A stretch of 64,000 nt of DNA from Micropterus salmoides (GCF_014851395.1 NW_024041039.1:4783191-4847190); one strand, 5' to 3'; shown: positions 1 to 10,395, numbered from the stretch's first letter. Program-made: numbers and translations. Notes: a model not told the origin generated them from the sequence alone.

Positions 1-197
1 TCTCTCTCTCTTCTGTTCTTTTCTCTTTAAACTTCTGCCCCTCCCTTTCCTTCCCTCTTATCTTACCCCCTCCTCCCTCCTGGCTGTTTTTTTTTTCTTT
101 CGTTCAGAGTTTGCGTGCCGTTTTAGAGTGTTTTCATCGATGTCGAGACCTTGCTATCAAACATGACTGCCTCTGCTCTAATTCACCCCCAGGACAC

Positions 198-199
<2 letters not shown>

Positions 200-242
<43 letters not shown>

Positions 243-254
243 ATACACACACAC
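200..254. repeat. (CA)n microsatellite
   Basis: A run of CA dinucleotides with two CATA interruptions near its right end. The His/Thr-rich translations across it are an artefact of the repeat and not a gene. Confidence 0.97.
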
Positions 255-360
255 TCCCGCTCTCTCACACACTTCAATGAACATCCATATCCACACACAA
301 AAACACACTTTCACTTCATACTCACAGACAGACACACACACACTTGTTACTAGACTTGTG

Positions 361-1040
361 AGGACATCTATTCTTTAATGTTTCAGTGAAATCCTGACAA
401 CAACAAAAACAACATATTATACCAATAATAATATTATATATAATAAATATATAAAAATAAATTATTTATAAATATATTAAAAATAATAATAATAAACATT
501 GAATATTTACTTTAAATGTATTATTTTAAGTTATAAAAAATATAATAAAACATATTAATTTTAAGCTGCAGACTTACTCTTACTTCACTTTGCTGGTACC
601 ATTTCTGTAAAAACTATGATGAAACTGTTTAGCAATAAAATATATATACAATTAACATATATATACAAATATTTAAAAAAAGGAGGATTTTTTGGGGGGT
701 GGGGTGGATTGGGGTGTAATCCAGTTACTTAAATACCTCACAACATTATTACATGGATCAAAAAATCATAAAAATCCCAGCATTGCCATAAAATCAATTC
801 CACTCATTGGATTACCCAGAGATAAAAGATAAAATCAATTAGAAATCCTAATAACAAACTTAATAAAGCACTAGATATTTTAAATCAGCATAGTAAACAG
901 GACTTTTTGGGTTTACAAAAATACCTTTCAGGAAAAAGTAAGTTTAATTTTGCATAAATTTGTCCTCATTTTAAAGGATTTCCCTTCATTTGATCCTCAG
1001 AAGTATAGAAACAAACACACACAGACCTCCACACAGCATG
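361..1040. other. AT-rich unique sequence, nothing recognised
   Basis: Very AT-rich DNA with short TATAAAT-like runs and a short G-rich stretch near 690-715. No ORF, RNA gene or transposon end was recognised. Confidence 0.6.
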
Positions 1041-1122
1041 CAGACCTTTACTTTACACACAAACACACTCTGTCTTTTACTCTCTCAGACACACACGTGA
1101 ATGACCCGTGACCCAGCTTCAG

Positions 1123-1189
<67 letters not shown>
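1123..1189. repeat. (CA)n microsatellite
   Basis: About 33 uninterrupted CA units. The minus-strand Cys/Val-rich ORF over it is purely repeat-encoded. Confidence 0.97.
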
Positions 1190-1193
<4 letters not shown>

Positions 1194-1299
1194 CAGTGTG
1201 TTTATCCCTCAGTGTCACAGGCTGTGAATTTAATATTGATTCCATAAAGTAGTTTCAGTGTAACATGTCACAGCGTGTTAGCGTCAGAGCAGCGAGCCG

Positions 1300-2445
1300 G
1301 ACAGAGAGGAGAGCAGCTAGCACGCAACGCCGCGGGAGACATGGGAGGGAGAGAGAGAGAGAGGGGACGACGAGGGAGGGAGGAATGATGGGGGAGGGGG
1401 GAGGAGGAGGAGAGAGAAAAGAGAGGCAGAGGAGGAAAGGAAAGAAGAGGAAGGTTGAGGAAGGAAGAGTGCAGGAGGAATTAAAGAAAAACAGGGGGAG
1501 GCATGATGGGTGGAGGGAGAAAGAGAGGCGGACCAGGGAAAGGAAGGGAGAAAGAAGAGAAGAGTGGAAGGGAAAAGGAGTAAAGAGGGGAGAGGGAAGA
1601 GGGAGTTGTGGAGGAGGAGAGAGAAAAAGGGTGGTGTGGGGAAGAGAAGAGAGGAGGAGAAGGGGAAGGAGGAATGAACACAGGGAGAGGGATGTGGAAA
1701 AGAGAGGAGGAAGAAAGAAAAGGAGAAATAGGGAATGAGTCAGGGGCGGGAGGAGAGAAAGAGGGAGGAGAGAGTTGTGGAGGAGGAGAAAGAAAAAATG
1801 GGGTGCGGGAAAGAAAAAGAAGGAAGACGAGAGGGAGGAAGATAAAATAAAAGGAGAAAGAGGGATGAGTGGAAGAACGAATTAAAGGAAAAAGGGTAAG
1901 GAAATAGATGAAATGAGGGCAGAGAGGAAGAAAGAAGAGAGGAAAGGAGATACGAAGGGATGAGGATGGAAAAAAGGAAGGGATGGTAGGAAATGGGGAG
2001 AACGGGCAAGAAGAGAAAGGAGGAGATAGGGAGATGGAAAGAAAGAGAGATAGTTGAAACAAGAAGGGGGAGGATGGAAGACATTAGGATAGGGGAGGAG
2101 AGGAAGGAAAGATAAGGAAGAGGAGTAAAAATAAAAGATCCAAGGGGGAAGAGGAGGACGACAGGGAGGTAAGGAGGAAAGGGGGAACTGTGGGAGGAAG
2201 ACAATGAAGGAGGGAGGCAGGACAGAAAGAGGGAGGGGAGGAAAAGGGGAAGAGAAGAGACCAAGTAGGAGACAAAAGGTGGAGGAGGAAAGAAGGAACA
2301 GAAGGAAGAAGAGGGTAAGGAGGAGGGAAATGTGGAGAGAACGAAAAGCAGTAAGGAATGGAGGTAAAGGAGGTGAGGGGAGAGGAAAAGAGCGAGAGGA
2401 AGGGAGAGGGAGGAGGAGGGAGGAGGTGTGTGTGATGCTTTGCTG
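1300..2445 (+). repeat. 1.1-kb polypurine (GA-rich) tract
   Basis: The plus strand is almost all A and G for over 1.1 kb, mostly variants of GAGG, GGAA and AGAG with few pyrimidines. It is not a clean tandem repeat: units drift and recombine, as in old GA-rich satellites. Because purines are confined to one strand, every frame stays open by composition. The plus strand then reads as Arg/Glu/Gly-Lys strings and the minus strand as Ser/Pro/Leu/Phe strings, neither with any domain. Such homopurine-homopyrimidine DNA can form triplex (H-DNA) and impede polymerases. That is known of the sequence class; nothing here shows it happens. Confidence 0.9.
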
Positions 2446-2528
2446 ATACACAAACATACAGACGAGTTTACAGATTGAATTAAAGCCTCAGGGATCACAG
2501 AGTGTTTGTACAGAGCTGTGCAGTTAGT

Positions 2529-2531
<3 letters not shown>

Positions 2532-2584
<53 letters not shown>

Positions 2585-2606
2585 GCGCACGCACACACAC
2601 ACACAC
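2532..2606. repeat. (CA)n microsatellite with CG-containing interruption
   Basis: About 75 bp of CA repeat, interrupted by a short GCACGCGCACGC stretch near 2581-2592. Confidence 0.97.
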
Positions 2607-2662
2607 TTGTTTGTTTTTCAAGTCCCCATCGGTTAGTGCGTATACAGGTTAAAAACATGAAC

Positions 2663-2666
<4 letters not shown>

Positions 2667-2738
<72 letters not shown>
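2667..2738. repeat. (CA)n microsatellite
   Basis: About 36 uninterrupted CA units, only 60 bp from the preceding CA array. The two probably behave as one compound locus. Confidence 0.97.
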
Positions 2739-2739
<1 letters not shown>

Positions 2740-4244
2740 CCCTACACACTTACAGTAGAGACTTTACTCGCCACTATTTGAGCTGCTGGAGCAGTGTAAT
2801 TGGGTCAAAGGTCAGAGGTCATGGCAGGTTCAAGTGCTGAGAGAAAAACAACATGACATGAGAAACAGATTAACACACGTCACATGACCCTGTGTGTGTG
2901 TGTGTGGTTAGTCTCATGGTTTGAGCCCACCCACTGTGTGAGCTCTGCTCTTAATTAGTCTCTTTTTAGCCATTTTCAAGCATGAAACATATTTTATACA
3001 CCTACCCACAATGCAACTGAATAGAGATTGTGGTGTGTTAGTAGCTAGTAGCGACTAATGTGGAGAGATGAGCAGATACAGAGGACACACCAACAGATCC
3101 TTTTTTAAACCTGTCTTCAACCAACGCTGACTCAAGTGACATCACTCGAGGAGGTTCATCAGACGTCACACTAAAGGCTTTATACTCCTTTCTTATGACT
3201 TCATTTAGACACGACAGGAGAACAGAAAGAACCTCAAGACGCCGAGAAGCGTTTCTGTTTGAGAACAGAGGAAAAATCTATCCACAAACGCCTTGAGCAT
3301 GAGATTCCGTGACACTTTTCACACGCAATCACGGCAAACATCAATTTTCTCACGCATTGGAAAAACCTATAACTGATAGTGTCGACTCGGCGCGATTACA
3401 CTCCACCCAGCTGATGCGACACCAGCAAGCGCTGTAACAGGAACCAAGCTAACCAGCTCTCGCGCAATGAGAGGCAGACAGATTGTGATTGGGTAACGTA
3501 GCTGGCAGAGTTTTGCAATTATGTATAATCTGTTTAGGTATAATGGTGGGGAGATTTTGAAAAATATTATGAATTGTGATTAAATCTTTCTGGAGATGTC
3601 AGATTACACAGATATGTGAGATAGATGCAAAACATTTTGAACATTCAGTCCAGGAGTTGCTAACTGAAGAAATTTATCCTTGAGGTGAAAAGGAGCCGCA
3701 TTTAAAGAGGTTACTTATCTAAACAAAGACACAAAGAGGAGGGAAGATTAAATCAATGCTTGAAAGCCATTCACCTACTGAATTATATTCTGATATATTT
3801 TATATTTTAAATTGTCACCTGCTGCCTGAAAAATTTCCACCATAAATTGATACAGAAAAGGCAGGAAATTAAATGTTTAATGCTAAAACTTTACCAGGGG
3901 AGGACCCCCCACCTAATTAAGAGGCTACTCCATTACTAAATGAAGACCTACGCTCTTGCTTATTATGAACTTTTATATTCCAGACATTGTCTAGAATAAA
4001 AAGAGATACAGTCTCTGGTTTTGACACATTCTGTGGGGAAGACTCCCCAATACATGGTCAAAATTATGCCTGGAGGTTTGCAAGTATCTAGATCCCTCTG
4101 ATCTGAACATGATTATTGATTTCATCTACACAAACATGTGGCAGTTGAACTTTTAAAACAAAATTCCTGAGGATTAAATAGTGATGACCCAACCACCGCG
4201 GTGCGATATGACACAGAAGGCCTAAAATGAACCGACCTCCAATT
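2740..4244. other. Unique sequence, nothing recognised
   Basis: Mixed-composition sequence without a convincing ORF, RNA gene or mobile-element end that I can name. Confidence 0.5.
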
Positions 4245-4367
4245 CATAGTTTTCACGTGACATCGCATTCCAAGGAAAACGCTCGCTTGGAGAGCAAAAA
4301 CTACTTTATTTTACGCTGCCTGCCAACCAATAAGCAAGTGATACACTGTTACTTTGAGTTGCTGGAA

Positions 4368-4452
4368 ATGCTGGATGGTTGTTGTGCTTTCAGATGCACT
4401 AATCGAGGCGGAGACAAGCCTGGGCTGTGTGAGGTGAGGGATTCCCCAGAAG
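4368..4452 (+). pseudogene. THAP-like zinc-finger first exon (copy A)
   Basis: Starting at ATG 4368, the 28 codons begin MLDGCCAFRCTNRGGDKPGL. This fits the start of a THAP domain: an early Cys-x4-Cys pair (residues 5 and 10) followed by N-R and a G-D-K-P loop. The exon ends in CAGAAG followed by GTAAGT, a near-ideal vertebrate 5' splice site, with GT at 4453-4454. The usual aromatic-His/Arg-Ile-Pro segment after the loop is missing in this frame. It appears in the next frame, from GATTCCCCAGAAG, which suggests a one-base shift. The rest of the C2CH finger and any transposase domain are absent. I infer a captured or leftover transposase 5' exon, not a working host gene. Confidence 0.55.
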
Positions 4453-4456
4453 GTAA

Positions 4457-4486
4457 GTTCCCTGCTGTCGAGCGGCGGCAGGGAAC
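4457..4486. other. Perfect 9-bp-arm inverted repeat after splice donor
   Basis: GTTCCCTGC (4457-4465) and GCAGGGAAC (4478-4486) are exact reverse complements with a 12-nt loop. The hairpin starts four bases after the donor GT. The corresponding part of copy B lacks it. Confidence 0.85.
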
Positions 4487-4805
4487 TGGCGGTTTGTAAC
4501 GGTAGAAATGCGGCAGCGGATGCTTTAACGTTTTATGGATTGGATAAGCTCAACACTGGCAGTTTATGTTCATATCTTTCTTTTTCTGAAGTTGAAAGGT
4601 GATCCAAATAATATTTGACTGCTTTGGCGGCGTCTCTACGGGGGAGTCGCGGTGTGAGCCGCTATGTTGGTCTGTTGTTTTGCCCTCCAGGTCAGCGCGC
4701 ATACAGAATCTCACTCCAAACTAAATTGGAAAATTGGCAGCCCTGATAAAGTGGATGAAGGTTGAAAATACAGGAAGTGAGAGCTGGTTGGATTAGTGTG
4801 AGTTT

Positions 4806-5010
4806 GTTTTCATTTTATTGCCCCACACAGCGAGAAACATGCTGAAGTTTAGCATCAGGATCACCTTGTGCACCATGTTCAGCATTTTAGTTTAGTGTAT
4901 TAACATGCTAATGTTTGATAATTAGTACTAAACACAAAGTGCAGCTGAGGCTGATGGGAACGGCATTAGTTCTGCAGGTTTTTGGTCATAAACCAAAGTG
5001 TTGCAAGTAA
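4806..5010 (+). repeat. Dispersed repeat, copy 1 (inverse copy near 43.5 kb)
   Basis: It carries the phrase GCTGAGGCTGATGGGAACGG followed by CATTAGTTCTGCAGGT, with ATGCTAATGTTTGATAATTAG upstream. The same phrases occur reverse-complemented at 43540-43620. I believe this is a common fish intermediate repeat, but I cannot assign its class. Confidence 0.6.
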
Positions 5011-5040
5011 TCTAATGTTAGCTAAGTTGTGGGTTAGCAG

Positions 5041-5370
5041 TGGTTGATGACAGAGAGGAAAGAGGGAGGAGAGAGCTGTAGAAGAGGTGAGAGAATAAAA
5101 AGGTTGGGGGGAGGGAAAAGAAAAGGAAGAGAAGAATAAGGAGGAGAAATGAAAAAGGGAGAGGGGTTCTGGAAAAGAGAGGAGGGGAAGGTAAGAAAGG
5201 GAGGATGAGTGGAAGGAGGAATGAAAGGAAAGATAGGAATAAAGATAAAAGGAAAAAAGGAGATAAGAGGGGATGATGATGATGGATGAAGAGGAAGGTT
5301 GAGGTGGAAGGAAAAAAAGAGTGGGAGAGGAAGGAGAAGGGGGAGGACAGAAGAGAAAAGGAGGAGGGAG
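5041..5370 (+). repeat. Second polypurine (GA-rich) tract
   Basis: About 330 bp of almost exclusively purine plus strand, similar in texture to 1300-2445 but shorter and richer in A. It ends where the next repeat begins. The Ser/Phe/Leu-rich minus-strand ORF is compositional. Confidence 0.85.
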
Positions 5371-6683
5371 CTCCAGACACTCGCAGCTCTCCTGCTGCTA
5401 TAGCGAACATCACAGTGGCGATTCTAGACCAATTTGATTGAGGGGGCCACGCCGAGGCCAGTTGGGGACAAAAGAGGGACAAAAGAGACAAAGGCGATGT
5501 TCAAGCTGTCGAAATGTCTCGTTTAGTATATAATGTAATGTTTTAGTATGTTTCAGTAACTTAATTGTTTCAGTAACAGGATCTTTTCAGTAACTTCAGT
5601 ATCTTTTCAGTTATAGTTTTATTAAATTTAATTTATTAAATCATTCCTGTTAACTTAATCTCAAATTACAGGACATTCTTTGATGCAACACTTCTTTGTA
5701 AGGCTAAATGAACAGTATAAGATCTAGTGTACTAGACATTCTCTGGATGCCAGTTTGTATTTTGTATCTCAGCATAACTTTTGCTAGGAAAATAGAAACT
5801 CCATATTCACCCCTGTTATTAGTCACGATGTGAAGTATACACAAAACAAAGTACTTGACAGTAGGCCATCATCTGTGCATTATGGAGGGGAATACATATT
5901 TTGGCAGACTGCATGTCCAGCCTGGAAGGACCAGTAGGCTGCTGTTATATATATCTTTAAATGTAATGCATTATTAAATTGTTAGAACAATACATGTACC
6001 CTTGAAGGAGGGGGACTCAGAACAATTTCCAGCAATATCCAAAGGCTATCCATGTAATGGAAATTACAAGGACAAAATGTTGTCTACAATGCTGCATTCA
6101 GTTCAATGTACATTTCGAGTCAAGTAGGTGTAACGTTGAGGCGAGCAAGGTGTTAAACTGATTACAGTGATGTTGATTTTACAGTATCGATGGCGTAGAT
6201 ATTTGTAGGAGCAGCTTACTTAAAAGGTGACAGTCTGTCAGGATCCAGCTTCCAAACAGTAACATGGATGACTAAGTGATTCTAACATCTAATCGTCAGA
6301 CTATCGCAAAATAAATGTTTACTTTATGAGGGAAACTATATGCTCGTTTTGTTTAGACATTCTAAATTCAGTGCAATGAATAATACGAAGTTCAATAACG
6401 CCCCCCACACCCCAAACCGCCACAGTAACATCAGCACAACAACAGCACGTCATGGGGAACTAGAAAGTTAGCTGAATATCTAAGGGCAAGTCATTTAATG
6501 TTACCTGACACACACATCATGTGTGGAATAGTTTGTTTGTTTGCCATTTACAGAGCTGCGTACAAACACTGGATTGTTTTCAGAGCACGCGCTCAGCAGA
6601 CAGCTAGAAGACCATGAGGAGATATTCACTGAATTTAACAAAAAGACATGTATTGGATCAGAATCGCTGACCCCACCTTTAAG
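5371..6683 (+). mobile_element. Old DNA element split by a younger insertion
   Basis: Two blocks, 5371-5412 and 6426-6683, together match a continuous sequence near 46.34-46.48 kb. Shared phrases are CTCTCCTGCTGCT, GAACTAGAAAGT and CCTGACACACACATCATG. The right end, ACCCCACCTTTAAG, is roughly the reverse complement of the left end of the 46.2 kb copy (AAAGGTGGG). A TIR-bearing, non-autonomous DNA element is therefore likely. No coding remains. The gap between the blocks is exactly the insertion at 5413-6425. Confidence 0.65.
5413..6425 (+). mobile_element. hAT-like non-autonomous transposon with 8-bp TSD
   Basis: The left end CAGTGGCGATT matches the right end ...AAACCGCCACAG, which reverse-complements to CTGTGGCGGTTT. 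It is flanked by GAACATCA (5405-5412) and TAACATCA (6426-6433), an 8-bp duplication with one mismatch. Eight-base duplications with CAG-TG type termini are typical of hAT elements. The roughly 1-kb interior shows no transposase. It sits inside an older repeat whose uninterrupted counterpart lies near 46.38 kb, where a single TAACATCA is found. Confidence 0.8.
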
Positions 6684-7034
6684 TCTGGATCAGACGTGCT
6701 ACTAGCATGGCCACAAAACATGTGTCACACCATTTCATATAAACTCACTAGATGTGGGCACTTTAATTATGTAATATTTAGCATGTGAAACCTAAGAGCA
6801 CGAGTGACAACATTACTTTTCGACATTTCACATGAGAAAATATAAATTAGTCGTGCTTTTTCAAGAGATGTAAAGTCTTATTAGTTATTTTTACACTTTT
6901 TAGGTTTACACATGTACATTTTAATTTTGATGTACTGTGTGTTAGAAAAACTACTACTACTACTACTGATAATAATGAATCTGTTTTCTGGGTCAGATTT
7001 TCCTGCTGGGGTTTCAGTTCAGACTGAGGCCTGA
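6684..7034. other. Unique sequence, nothing recognised
   Basis: No gene or element end was recognised. A short CTA run (6951-6966) is the only visible structure. Confidence 0.5.
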
Positions 7035-7035
7035 A

Positions 7036-7082
<47 letters not shown>
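7035..7082. repeat. Compound (CT)n(AC)n microsatellite
   Basis: About eight CT units run directly into about sixteen AC units. Confidence 0.96.
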
Positions 7083-7380
7083 CTTCAATGATGGAAACAT
7101 TGTTTGACAGTCCGGGGGAACGAGGGCGGAGAAGAGAAAGTGTCTCTCTCCTGTGTGTACTCTCTGCAGCAGCTTGTTGTTCAACACTGGAACGGGAAAT
7201 GTTTGAGGTAAGCGTGTGTGTTTACAGTGTGTGTGACAGCCTCAGTGTATACAACTGTGTGTGTGTGTGTGTGTACAGTCGAGCATTTTGGGATATGAGA
7301 AATGCTCAGGAGACCACAAATATGAGGAGCTCAAACAATCTTACATTAAGTACATGTGTATGAAAAAATCATGTTTTGCA

Positions 7381-7383
<3 letters not shown>

Positions 7384-7421
<38 letters not shown>

Positions 7422-7424
7422 TTT
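7384..7424. repeat. (TA)n followed by poly-T
   Basis: About fifteen TA units then a run of T. It lies immediately upstream of a tRNA-like stretch and the LINE fragment at 7525, and may be the tail of another retroelement copy in the opposite orientation (inference). Confidence 0.9.
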
Positions 7425-7440
7425 GTTTTTGTTTTTATTA

Positions 7441-7510
7441 AGCTCCTGGATAGCTCAGCGGTTAATGCCACTGACTTTGGTACAGGTGATCGTGGGTTTT
7501 ATACAGGAAC
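7441..7510 (+). repeat. Possible tRNA-like (SINE-head) fragment
   Basis: GATAGCTCAGCGGTTAATGCC resembles a pol III A box and CGTGGGTTTTATAC a decayed B box, about 30 nt downstream. No tRNA fold with a proper anticodon stem is evident, so it is a SINE head or chance similarity. Confidence 0.35.
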
Positions 7511-7524
7511 ATCTGCCATGAGTA

Positions 7525-7945
7525 TGGGTGGAAGCCCCAAGGTTAAAATGGAAGACACCTCCTAAGGTAATTGAGAATGACCGAGCTAAGATCCTGTGGG
7601 ACTTCAAGATCCAGACTGACAGACTGGTGATGGCTAACCAACCAGACATAGTGTTGATCGACAAACAGCAGAAGAAGGCTGCAGTGATAGATGTGGCAAT
7701 CCCAAGCGACAGCAACATCAAGAAGAAGGAACACTAGAAGCTTGAGAAATACCAAGGGCTGAAAGAGGAGCTAGAAAAGATGTGGAAAGTAAGAGCAACA
7801 ATGGTGATCGAAGCACTGGGGGCTGTGACCCCCAAACTGGGAGAGTGGCTACAGCAGATTCCAGGTGAAACATCAGAGGTCTCTGTCCAGAAGAGTGCAG
7901 TCCTAGGAACAGCTAAGATACTGCGCAAACTCCCAGGAGCTGAAT
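7525..7945 (+). pseudogene. C-terminal end of a restriction-endonuclease-type LINE
   Basis: One frame reads KVIENDRAKILWDF, then NQPDIVLIDK..KAAVIDVAIP, a stop (TAG at 7735-7737), then KLEKYQGLKEELEKMW and ALGAVTPKLGEWLQQIPG, ending about LRKLPG. The PD...(x)n...VIDVAIP pattern resembles the PD-(D/E)xK restriction-like endonuclease found at the C terminus of R2/R4/NeSL-type non-LTR retrotransposons, where it nicks target DNA. Reverse transcriptase is absent upstream, as expected for 5'-truncated LINE insertion. The in-frame stop and shortened tail show it is dead. Clade assignment is uncertain, but I am fairly confident it is retrotransposon-derived because this peptide is familiar as a repeated fish protein. 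Confidence 0.75.
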
Positions 7946-7974
7946 GGCTAATACTTTGGCTGCTGGTTGGTTTG

Positions 7975-8266
7975 GCGTGGCGGAGAGCGAGGCAGGTCCC
8001 AGTAACAGAGTGAATCAAAAAGCCCAGGACAAACAAGACAAGCAAACAAAGAGTCTTGGCTGCAGCATAGTTACCACACTGGCAAACAGAACAATCCGGC
8101 AAAGAGTGGAATGAGGAGCCAGGGTTGATATACTGCTGAGTCTTGATTAGTGGGATGAGTCACAGGTGTGCAGGAGAGGAACGCCACGGCCCAGACAGAG
8201 AGACACAAACAGGGAAAACTGAAGAAGAAAAGGGAAAGAGGGAGCGGTACAGCCAGACTGTGACAA
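7975..8266 (+). repeat. Dispersed repeat, 3' part (TCAGGACC family)
   Basis: It contains ACACTGGCAAACAGAACAAT, GGAGCCAGGGTTGATATACT and GTGGGATGAGTCACAGGTGTG and ends near CCAGACTGTGACA. I recognise this as the right part of a common fish repeat whose left part starts TGTCAGGACC, as at 35612. Its class is unknown to me. It follows the LINE fragment directly. Confidence 0.5.
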
Positions 8267-8508
8267 TGTGTGCGAACAGAGTGAAAAACAAGAACAAGAA
8301 TTAAGAGACATGGCAGCACTGACATGAGAGGAGCATGAATGAGTTATTGATGGACATGAAATCTAAATGAGTGAAGTGGTGATGAACATGCTACATGTTG
8401 GGTAAACTAAACATGCTAATAGTAGCAGAGCAGGCTCACCTTAAAGTGTGTGATGTAACATACATAATCATGAGGTCTAAAAGTCTACATCTGAAGGGTA
8501 CAGACAAC

Positions 8509-9511
8509 CACTGGTGGAAGGAGTATTGAGATCCCTTACTTCAGTTGAAGTACTAATACCTCACTGTGAAAAGTATCAAAGTAAAAGTACTCATAGTGCA
8601 GTAAAATGTTCCTGTCAGTATTTCACTGGTTTAATATTCCTGCTGCATTAATGTGTATGCTGTATTTTACTGCTGTAGATGTTTATAGTTGAGCTTATTT
8701 TAACTCCTTTATATCCTGTTGGGTAGTTTAATCTACAGCAATGCATCATGGTCTACGAGATCATCATGTGTTTGTAGCGTCCTGAGAGAAACACTTATCT
8801 CAAAAAAAGTCAACTTTTCATGGGCTCTGAAAAACAGCCCTGTTTTCAGCTCTGTGATGATGCATCTTCCAGCTGATCCAAGACGGAGCTTAAAAAGTTT
8901 ATTTAGCTTAAGAAAGAGGATTTTCTACGGAAAAAAAGAGAGCACTTTATCACAAATATTCTCAATTATCACATCTGGAGATACATATTTTTAGCACAAT
9001 ATTTGCCCCTAAGGTAGAGCGGACTAGAAGTATAAAGTTTTATAAGATGGAAATACTCAAGTAAAACACAAGCACATCAAATGTCTACTAATAACAGTAC
9101 CTGAGTAAATAAAACCCTGTCACACAACTGCTGTCATTAATCTGCTTGGGAATGACTCTGGTTAGCATGTAGTGTTTATGAGTCACAGTTAAATCCCATA
9201 TTTTTACTTGTTTGGTCATTTGACAACACAAACAGAAAGATATGTAACTGAGCAACTGTCTTTTGAATTTCATTGCATTAAAACTCTATAAAACTACTTG
9301 ACAGCTTTAGGAAATAGCAAATACTAACATGAACCAAGTATAGGTAGTTAAAATTTGCTCCACCTCAACTTGGCTACAACATTAAGAGTAAGGTAATAGT
9401 AATAATAAAAGTATATGGTTGCTTTACAATGTATTTTAACTTTTGATACTTGTTTCTAATACTTTTCTACTTTCACTTCAGTAAAATGTTGAAATACTTC
9501 TTCCACCACTG
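8509..9511 (+). mobile_element. hAT-like non-autonomous element (CAGTGGTGGAAG family)
   Basis: The left end CACTGGTGGAAGGAGTATTG and right end AAATACTTCTTCCACCACTG are inverted repeats. The interior near each end is rich in AAGTA/TACTT motifs typical of this non-autonomous family. No transposase ORF is present. I could not find a clean 8-bp target duplication, so the termini may have drifted. Related fragments lie at 11984, 18425, 20652, 22620 and 63468. Confidence 0.75.
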
Positions 9512-10254
9512 GCTGTAACAAAGCAACGGGGACTTTTCTCACGATTATGAAGGTCAAAGAAGAAATGCTTATGTGGAAAAACCAAACATGTGATGTGCGT
9601 GTGGAATATACAGTTACAGCATGTGTCTGTGGTCATCTGTTCATGCATGACCATCTGAACGTGACATGCACTTGCTGTGCCGTGTGTTCATTAAAGCGAG
9701 GCTGACTTGACCTCTCTCTCCCCTCTGGTCTCCTGATACTCGCCCGTGCCCACCGCAGTATAAATCATTCAGTTGCGTTGCGCAAAACACAAAAATTTGT
9801 GTAGATGAGCCGACCCAGCGACATGTTTACCAGAACAGAGAAGACATTTCAGAGCCAAAACAGATTGAAACAGTAACAGACATCTTCTTCCACTACTGTC
9901 TGCTTTACTTTTTATTTTATTACTTCCTTTTCTTTTTCTGGAGGCTGAGAGGAGCGTAGCTTAAAAAGAAAGTGTTAGACAACTGAAACATGCCAGCTAA
10001 TACTCCCCATACACAACCACCAGAGTGTCACATGTCACGTGATGACAAGTGAACCAACTCCATGACTTAAATAATTTTCTTATTAATAATTGTTATTAAT
10101 AAACCCAAATACAGGTGAAAACCATTGGCACTAACATGAAAGATCTTGGCTAGGAGGACCAAACCAAACAGATATCTGAGATAACTTGTTCCGTCAGCTG
10201 TAGGCTTAGTTGCCGTTGAACACACACTTGGGTGAAGGACTGATGGACACTCGC
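9512..10254. other. Unique sequence, nothing recognised
   Basis: No ORF or element end was recognised in this stretch. Confidence 0.5.
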
Positions 10255-10395
10255 TTTACATGTCATGGTAACTTTATTATAATGACATGTACTGTATGTG
10301 TTTGTGTCTTTGATTTATTTATTTGTTTTTATGATGTGTATTGAATACTGTTCGCAAACAAAATTGCCCCTCTGGGACAATAAAGACTATCAAAT
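10255..10395 (+). repeat. LINE-like 3' tail
   Basis: The phrase AAATTGCCCCTCTGGGACAA followed by TAAAGACTATC resembles the conserved 3' end of fish L2/Rex-like LINEs, in which similar wording precedes a short repeat tail. No coding sequence accompanies it. Confidence 0.5.

Larger units (their letters stand above)
4245..4703 (+). mobile_element. THAP-exon DNA element, copy A
   Basis: This segment is an inverted-orientation relative of 25581-25971. It begins with CATAGTTTTCACGTG, the same terminus as the other copy, and runs to GCCCTCCAGGTCAGCGCGCAT. Compared with copy B it carries about 77 extra bases near 4606-4686 and has lost the last ten or so bases of the right terminus. It contains an 85-nt THAP-like exon ending at a GTAAGT donor, and a hairpin after it. 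No transposase core is present, so it must be non-autonomous or a relic. THAP DNA-binding domains head the transposases of P, Kolobok, ISL2EU and some Harbinger-like elements; which applies here is not decidable from the sequence. Confidence 0.6.

Noticed and set aside
111..378. His/Thr-rich ORFs at the window start.
   Set aside because: Pure CA-repeat translations.
1265..2621. Several long overlapping ORFs (157-293 codons) on both strands.
   Set aside because: They run through the polypurine tract and CA arrays; stops are rare by composition, and the translations are low-complexity Arg/Glu/Gly or Ser/Phe/Leu strings.
5018..5491. 157-codon minus-strand ORF.
   Set aside because: It is encoded by the second polypurine tract, with no domain.
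7780..8013. Possible independent small gene with a hydrophobic C-terminal stretch.
   Set aside because: Its first part is the LINE C terminus after a stop codon, and the hydrophobic tail reads out of the LINE into another repeat.
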